From contig OZ017749.1 in assembly GCA_963969365.1 (NCBI GenBank), positions 3,286,001 through 3,350,000 of the forward strand: a DNA stretch of 64,000 bases. Direction: 5' to 3'. The position numbers and the translations under genes were made by a program. The notes under the pieces were generated by a model, which saw only the letters and a program-made list of their open reading frames with translations, did not search any database and was not told where the DNA came from. How positions within the stretch are numbered: the stretch's first letter is position 1; every line of letters starts with the position of its first letter. Origin of the DNA: Asterochloris sp. CNOR1. Its lineage: Eukaryota > Chlorophyta > Trebouxiophyceae > Trebouxiales > Trebouxiaceae. Shown here in pieces: positions 58,401 through 64,000 of this stretch.

Positions 58401-61400
58401 CACCAGCAGTGCTGCAGTGTGGCGAGAGGGGGTGGACGGAGAGGGGGAAGGGAGGGGGCTACAGGCAGCTGACAGGCAGCTCTCATCGCAGGCAATGTGC
58501 CAATTGACAGGAGCAACAGCATCTACCCTGCGTTGCTGTACTTTGGTAAGACGGGCTGCAAAGGCAGAAAGCCATGTAATTTGTGGCTGGCAGCATTGAG
58601 CACCCACCTCCTGCTGACTTGGAGTTTGTTGAGCAGGGTTGCTGCTTTGCTCAGGTCCTGCAGCACGAGGATACCGCCTCATATCACTGCTCTCGACAGG
58701 AGCACCCTCAAATGTGATGTTGATGTTTGGCAATCAAGGTGTTTGGCAGACTTGCAGCCAAGTATAAGGCCACCCAGAGGCAGATTGCTTTGACGCTGTC
58801 CCAGCGCCATGACTGTAAGGCAGTAACTCACAGTCATGCAGTGGCCCACCTGCAGGCCCTGCCACAGGCTGAGGGGCTGAGAGGGGCCTCTGCTGCTGTG
58901 CACCCTCCTGCAGTCGTGCAGAACTGCTGCTGGAGAGGTCAGCCACCTTCTGCTGCAGGTGGCACACCTCCAGGGTCTGCTCCTGCAGCTGACTCCTGAG
59001 CGTACTGCACTCCCTGCGGCGAGCCACCCGCTGTAATGAAGCTTGCAAATCCCCAGGTCCCCTGCTGTTATGTGTGTACCGAGAGCTATGCACGCTGACA
59101 CCATGCTCAAAGGGGAAATGCAAGTGGTGGACTTCAGTGCACAGCCAATGGCTGGCAGTCCAGGCTGTTGCGACTCCGCTGGCTGGCTTCAGGTGGAGCA
59201 CAGAGGCAACAACAAGTGCACAAGCATGCGACATGCAGCCCCAAAGAAGCCAACAATGCAGCCCTGTCCTACCACAGCTGTCCTCACCTCTGAACATGCT
59301 GCAGCTGGACCTTCAGGGGCGCAGCTGCGCCTGCCAGCCGTGCAGCCTCGTCTGGCGCAGCTACCTCAGCACCCAAATCGAGGTCCCCACACTCTGGCTG
59401 TGCCCTGCATGCGCGTGGCCAGAGCTGTCCACAGGAACCAGGGCCTTCAACTGATGGCATTGAGCAGAGGTGCTGCGCACACAGGCGACTGCCCAAAACA
59501 GCCTAGAGCATTCTACTGCTCTGCAGTGCCCTTGCAATTGCATGACAAGTTGCTGAAGGTGCAGTCTCGCCTGGGCAGGTCTATTGCTTTTTTGTATATA
59601 TATATATATCAGAAGGTACTTGCCCTCAAAGTGCCCACCCTGTGCTCTTAGGTGCTCGGCAGGAGCAAAGACAGGCAGCTCACCTGCGCAGCGCCGCAGC
59701 ACGTCCCCGCAGGTGTCTACCCTGCGCGGCCAGGTGCTTCCAGTCATTCGCGCCCAGAGTCAATGCGCTTCCCTGCAGCCTGGCTGCCATCTGGACCATC
59801 AGGGCTGAGCACTCCCGCTGCAGGCTATGCAGCGCCCCTGCAGTCCCAATACCTGTCAGAAACCGCCCTTACCAGGACTGCGTACAACAAGAGCATTTGC
59901 TTGCAGCCTGCATCTGGTGGCTGCAGCTGCGCTGGACATTGGCCTCAACCTGCCTGGCTCAGCGATGTGCTGCGTCGTTGGCACATAAGCTGCAGGCTCA
60001 CACTCACAGGATGACGCACAACCCTCTCACCTCTATGCGCCCCACCCACATGCAGGCTGCACAGGACCCTGCAGGGTTCTTGTGCCCGCATCTACCTGGC
60101 TTGTGCATCACCGCACCATGTGCTGCACAGCAGCTGCTGCACCCGCATGCTCATCTAAAGCACACGCAGCATCTCGCAGCTGGGCCGGGAGGGCGCTGTC
60201 CTCCTGCGCCTGCCAGCTGCATACCCCACACAGGGTTGCACAACGACTCCCCAGCTTGCGCCCACCTGCATGCTTACCCAAGAACACCATATGCAGCTCG
60301 CAGCCGTGCCTGCAGGGATTGGCACGCACCTGCCTGTCCTGCACAGCACTGTGTCTCTGGCTGCACAGAGATAGCTGCAGCAATCACCTGCATGTTCATC
60401 CAGGGCGGCCCCTGCAGCCCGCAGCTGGGCCTGCATGGCGCCCTCCACCCGTGCCAGCCTGGCCATCTTCTGCTCCGCAAGCCTCAGCTTGGCATCCTCC
60501 ATCTCCTGGATGGCCTGAACGGCACCCTCCTTGGCGCTTGCAAGAGCCACCAGCTCCTGCACAGCAATGCACTGATTGAACCACTGCAATGAAAGAGCAC
60601 AAGCTTGGGGTGCCTGCCACTCACAACCTCAAAAAATTGAACATGACTTGGAGCGCTCCTCCATGGCAAATGCTAGGACAATCAGGTCCTGCAATGACCG
60701 CTATAGCCAACATGTGTTGAGTGCCTCATTGTCTCCAGTGGGCAAGTCCCTGCACAGGGAAGATGGGCCATGAAGGAAGCCCAGTGTCACGCTCGAGCTG
60801 AGAGGAGACATATTTCCTTAGCGCTTCCAGGCCATACATTGGCAGGGTGGCTCAAGCAGCTGTGAGCTACTGCACAGAGATGGTGGGTGCCAACGAGCAA
60901 ATTTAAGTCCCCTCCAGGAGCAATGGCCTCTGTGCCAGCCATGGGCACTATCTCATGCACACCCTTTGAAGGGAGCCTCGAGCGCCGAATTAGTCTGTGA
61001 GGCGCCCCAGCGCGTAGGGAGCCAGGCAGTTCTCAGACCCTTGGCGGCTGCAGGACAGTGCATCATCCATGGTGCAGCATTGCTTCTGCATCAAGCCATC
61101 TCTGCAGCCGCACCTTGTGCATGTCCAGATGCCTTCGACGACTCTCTGCGGACCCAGCAGCATCCGATGCAGCCATGACATTGTCCAAGGGCTGCAGTGC
61201 ACCTGTCAGGATGTCCTGCAGGGCAACATGTCGGGAAGTGTGCATTCAGGAAGGCACAGCAACATCAACCAAGTTGCAGTCCCACCTCTTGATCGGGTCG
61301 ACGCAGGAGTCCAGCAGACTGCTGGCATGCCTCAGGAGGACTGCACAAGACAATGATGATGAAGTGAGACTTGGCGTCAGGATTTTGCGAGCCAAACTCA

Positions 61401-61550
61401 GCTTCACCTCTGTCTGTCTGCAGGAGAGCTCCTCGGTGGTGCAGCAATGTCTTGAGCCAGGTCTCTCAGCCTTGCCTCACGAAGCTGCCAGAATTGCCCC
61501 TCCTCCAGATAGAAGGGCTTGTGTGGCTGTGGTAAACCATTCTCTGACAT
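55478..61550 (-). CDS. Large coiled-coil protein
   Basis: The ATG at 61550 opens MSENGLPQPHKPFYLEEGQF then WQLREARLRDLAQDI, ending in a donor near 61410. Further exons include DILTGALQPLDNVMAASDAA with RRRHLDMHK (about 61217-61117), ELVALASAKEGAVQAIQEME with LRLAEQKMARLARVEGAM (about 60560-60390), RRRECSTLRSQLQEQTLEVC with LQQKVADLSSSSSARLQEGA (about 59025-58880), ARLKQAYERMLLEQQARHQQ with ERERLQQKFDLRIKDM (about 57965-57855), VDHLSSDVDNRIEYALWQQR (about 56695-56560), and VQQLVDEAVATAHAQHRAAD with EEQQRRFVEALQARD (about 55930-55795). A candidate last exon, LDSWQRAAAAVLEQCFKLKF, stops with TGA at 55478. Long heptad-like helices suggest a centrosomal, basal-body or cytoskeletal scaffold, but no named family was recognised, and more small exons certainly exist. 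Confidence 0.55.
59595..59609. repeat. TA dinucleotide microsatellite
   Basis: A short run of alternating TA follows a T-run (cttttttg) inside an intron of the coiled-coil gene. It stands out in otherwise GC-rich DNA. Confidence 0.8.
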
Positions 61551-63840
61551 GCCAGGCAAGGGTTGAAGAGATGTAACTTGCGGGGATCAGCTATGCCCTC
61601 AGCTGCCTCTCTCTCTGAAAGCTAATCGATCAGGACGCAAACAGCCAGTCATGGCGGAATGAAGAAGCTGTTAACAGAAACTCGAAATTCAAGCATGAGT
61701 TCTCAGAATCTGATCCTCCTGGTTAGATTGTTACATAACCAGGTTCTCCTCCTCCATGCCCGTCCGAGTCGGAGGAGTAGCCCAGGAGCCCAGAATCTCG
61801 ATACAACACCAAGGAGGAGCGTCAGCTGTTGCTGTGGCCTGTCTCGATGTGAAGAAGGGGAAGCTAAGAGATGCTGGTGGCACAGCATGCAATGCAACCC
61901 AAGGCTGCACCGGGTTCATGTCTGTCATCACAGCAGCTTCATGCTTGCAGCCAGCCTCAAATTGGCAGCATCTGGGCTGTGGAGTGCTGTGTACAGCTAC
62001 AACGGCCAAGTCTGCCGGGGCCCATGGACTGACAGTCTCTGGGTCCCAAAAGCAGCTGCTGTTGTCACCTGATGCAACACGCCACATGATGGGGAGCTGT
62101 AGCTGGCACGCAAGACATTGCAGGGAGCAAGGGGCAACCAAGCAGGCAAGGCTATTGCATAGAAGAATGGGCTCCAGCTGTGGCAAGCCTCTGCCTTGTG
62201 CTTGCCTGCGATACGACGCCCAGCTGCAGCGTGCAGACATCCCTCAGGAAGCACTGCTCTCTGTGCATGGATTCTGTTCGATCTGCCACAGGGCCAGTCC
62301 ACTTAGGGTTGGGTCTCAAGTTGGACATTGGGGTGGGCCATGTCCAGACGGCGAAGACGTTGCTGCAAACAAAACTCTATGAAATGTTGTGCACAAGCCC
62401 ATGCCTGCAAATGCTCCCAGCACGAGCAGGGGCCACGACTGTGGTGGATGCACAGTCTCATACTCAAGCCCTTGAAACAGCGGAGCAGCAAGATATGATG
62501 TGCAGTCGGCAGCCCATGATCATAGGTAACAACCACATGGTGGGTGGCATGTGCAGACATGCACACCCTTCTGAGCTCCTGGCTTCTTGTTCACAGCATA
62601 TCATGCCGCCACCTGACAGCACTGACCAGGCAACAAGCTGGATGACAGAGGATTACGTGGCAACTAGATGAGGGTAGAGGCCGCCGTGCTGACGCCCCTC
62701 TTCATGCTTGGAGCACCTTTGAGAGAAGTGGCCGCTTGCATGAAGTCTGCAGCCACCAGATGTGACCCTTTGGGTGCGCCTTGTTCCAATTGCTGCACGT
62801 TGCATAGAAGGATGCCGCTTGCACTCACCAGTGGAATCATTTTTTCAATGGGAAGATTCTCAAGTAATCTATGTATTCCAGTGACTGGAATCGTAGGTCA
62901 GCAGCCAATGCAACATTCTCCCACGGAGTTGAGACACAGGAAGTTTGGGCTGTGGCAGTGGTCAGTCAAATTTAGGTGAGTGGCATATGATGGGCTGGAT
63001 GCCTTGCTAAGGGAGAGGCCAGCATCCCCACATGTGCACCACCTGGCCCATGCTGACTGCCCTTGCCTGAAGGATCCCACAGACCTCCCTTGCTGCATTG
63101 TGTGTTCTGTTGTGTTGCATTCAGCATTGAGTAGGCTGTGGAGAGGGAGCAGCAGTCCACATGACTCGTATTGACACACCAAGGTCCCTGAAGGCAGCAT
63201 CATCTGGCGGCCCTGGTCCTGGCAGTTCTGCATGCGGGCAGGATGTGCCTGTGCATGCTGGCAGAGGCATGTCCTCTAAGGCTGGATGCATGCATAGGCA
63301 TCGGGCTGCATGCATCAAGGTACCATCTGTCCAATTGCAGGGCTGCACTGGCTGAATGAAGAGGTGTTTCTTGGCAAGGAGCAATGGCATATGCTGCCCA
63401 GTGCTGCAGTTCTAGACTCAGGAGTACATGCCTTTGCAGAAGAGCACTTGCATCTCTGTGTGCTGTGCCTTGCCTGCGGCGCTGCCACCTATAAAGTGCT
63501 TGCCTCTGCATCGGGCCGCCTGCATCATTGCTTGCTGTGCCCTGCAGCTGTGGTGCCATGTGGCGGCTCCACAGGCAGGGGTTGCTAACACATGCTACTC
63601 AGAACCTGTTGCAAGCCACGTAGCCAATGATGCAAAGCAACTGCCATGCACGTGGCAGAAAAGGGCCAAGATGCCGGTCTGCTGACTCTGCAGACATCGA
63701 GCAGCTGCCACTAAGGGTTGCTCACACTCTGTTGAGACTGCTGCAGGCGTCATGCAGCTGCTGCATGATGTGGGTCTCTGCATGAAGCTGCTGCGCCCAG
63801 GTACACACCACTCAGACCACTCTGTGCTTCCCCTGCAGGC
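61551..63840 (+). other. Region with a possible unrecognised plus-strand gene
   Basis: A candidate first exon at 61756-61901 reads MPVRVGGVAQEPRISIQHQG then ASAVAVACLDVKKGKLRDAG. Later open stretches with splice-like ends are about 62398-62525 (GATTVVDAQSHTQALETAEQ to PMIIG before gtaac), 62600-62670 and about 62810-62975. They could not be joined into one phase-consistent model, and no family was recognised. The left end is also the 5' flank of the coiled-coil gene, so this first exon would be divergent from it by about 200 bases. Confidence 0.25.
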
Positions 63841-64000
63841 ATGATGCAACGCCTGGCAGCTGTGGCAGGGGCTGTGGCCCTGGCCCTGGCCTGCAGCCCC
63901 GTGGCAGCACTTCCCCGTGACCTGCTGCAGACCAGTCCTGCAGCCACCACAGTCATTGCTGAGAGCAATGCCGTTCAGCTGACAGCCAACATTACCTCCC
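63841..64000 (+). CDS. Secreted or cell-surface protein, N-terminus only
   Basis: The ATG at 63841 opens MMQRLAAVAGAVALALACSP then VAALPRDLLQTSPAATTVIA, and the frame stays open to the window edge (53 codons). A basic n-region, a 15-residue Ala/Val/Leu core and small residues before LPRDLLQ form a clear signal peptide; the predicted cleavage is after VAA. A splice-like ctgcag lies two bases before the ATG, so an upstream exon could extend the protein, although the signal sequence argues for this start. The mature domain is outside the window. Confidence 0.7.
   Translation, partial: MMQRLAAVAGAVALALACSPVAALPRDLLQTSPAATTVIAESNAVQLTANITS

Noticed and set aside
1-64000. Bacterial origin with overlapping operons
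   Set aside because: Conserved domains are consistently split by GT-AG introns with matching phases, and gene families are eukaryotic.
1-64000. tRNA, rRNA, CRISPR array or virus-like/LTR element
   Set aside because: No cloverleaf with A/B boxes, conserved rRNA words, regular spaced direct repeats, terminal repeats, reverse transcriptase or capsid motifs were seen.
1-64000. Genome-wide reassignment of UAG to an amino acid
   Set aside because: About 1460 codons of paladin and other clean genes contain no in-frame TAG, and two genes seem to end at TAG; splicing explains at least one ATPase TAG.

Overview
The window looks like nuclear DNA of a green alga (Chlorophyta, perhaps a trebouxiophyte; the lineage is inference). 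Genes are intron-dense, GC-rich, and have GT-AG introns that very often end in ctgcag. Green-lineage markers are a B-type cyclin-dependent kinase with a PSTALRE helix, an ELIP-like three-helix chlorophyll-binding protein, and a DUF1295 reductase. Almost every well-supported stop codon is TGA. All models come from reading frames, splice phases and recalled family motifs; no database search was made.

Layout. 1-1000 (-): partial Crypton/Ndc10-type protein. 1165-3674 (+): P-loop ATPase whose first intron opens with a perfect 20-bp inverted repeat, followed by a decayed copy of its own 3' exons. 5000-8133 (+): CDKB, nine exons. 8601-13290 (-): a membrane protein, a coiled-coil/acidic protein and a TSEN15-like tRNA-splicing endonuclease subunit. 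13515-28476 (+): one 15-kb, 28-exon paladin-like gene (1461 codons in a model whose splice phases all agree) with three tandem phosphatase-like repeats, the third lacking the CX5R site. 29998-32028 (+): DeSI/PPPDE thiol peptidase. 32365-33745 (-): ELIP-like protein. 34046-37459 (-): DUF1295 reductase. 37620-38677 (+): PYM, the exon-junction-complex disassembly factor. 39534-44402 (-): diacylglycerol kinase. 44713-45308 (-): small hydrophilic protein. 46072-48148 (+): C-terminal membrane protein with VQEA repeats. 48877-52940 (+): class I methyltransferase resembling DOT1. 53311-61550 (-): large coiled-coil protein, perhaps two genes. 63841 to the end (+): start of a secreted protein.

The genes are ordinary housekeeping and regulatory functions (cell cycle, tRNA and mRNA processing, lipid signalling, photoprotection) and do not form a pathway cluster. 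The most unusual signal is in the introns. Several paladin introns, and introns of CDKB and the flank of the ATPase gene, carry short degraded copies of the adjoining exon edge with its splice site, as if introns here grow by tandem duplication across exon boundaries. Minisatellite-like repeats with periods of 123, 71 and 70 bp lie in other introns. No rRNA, tRNA, CRISPR array or LTR/virus-like element was recognised.
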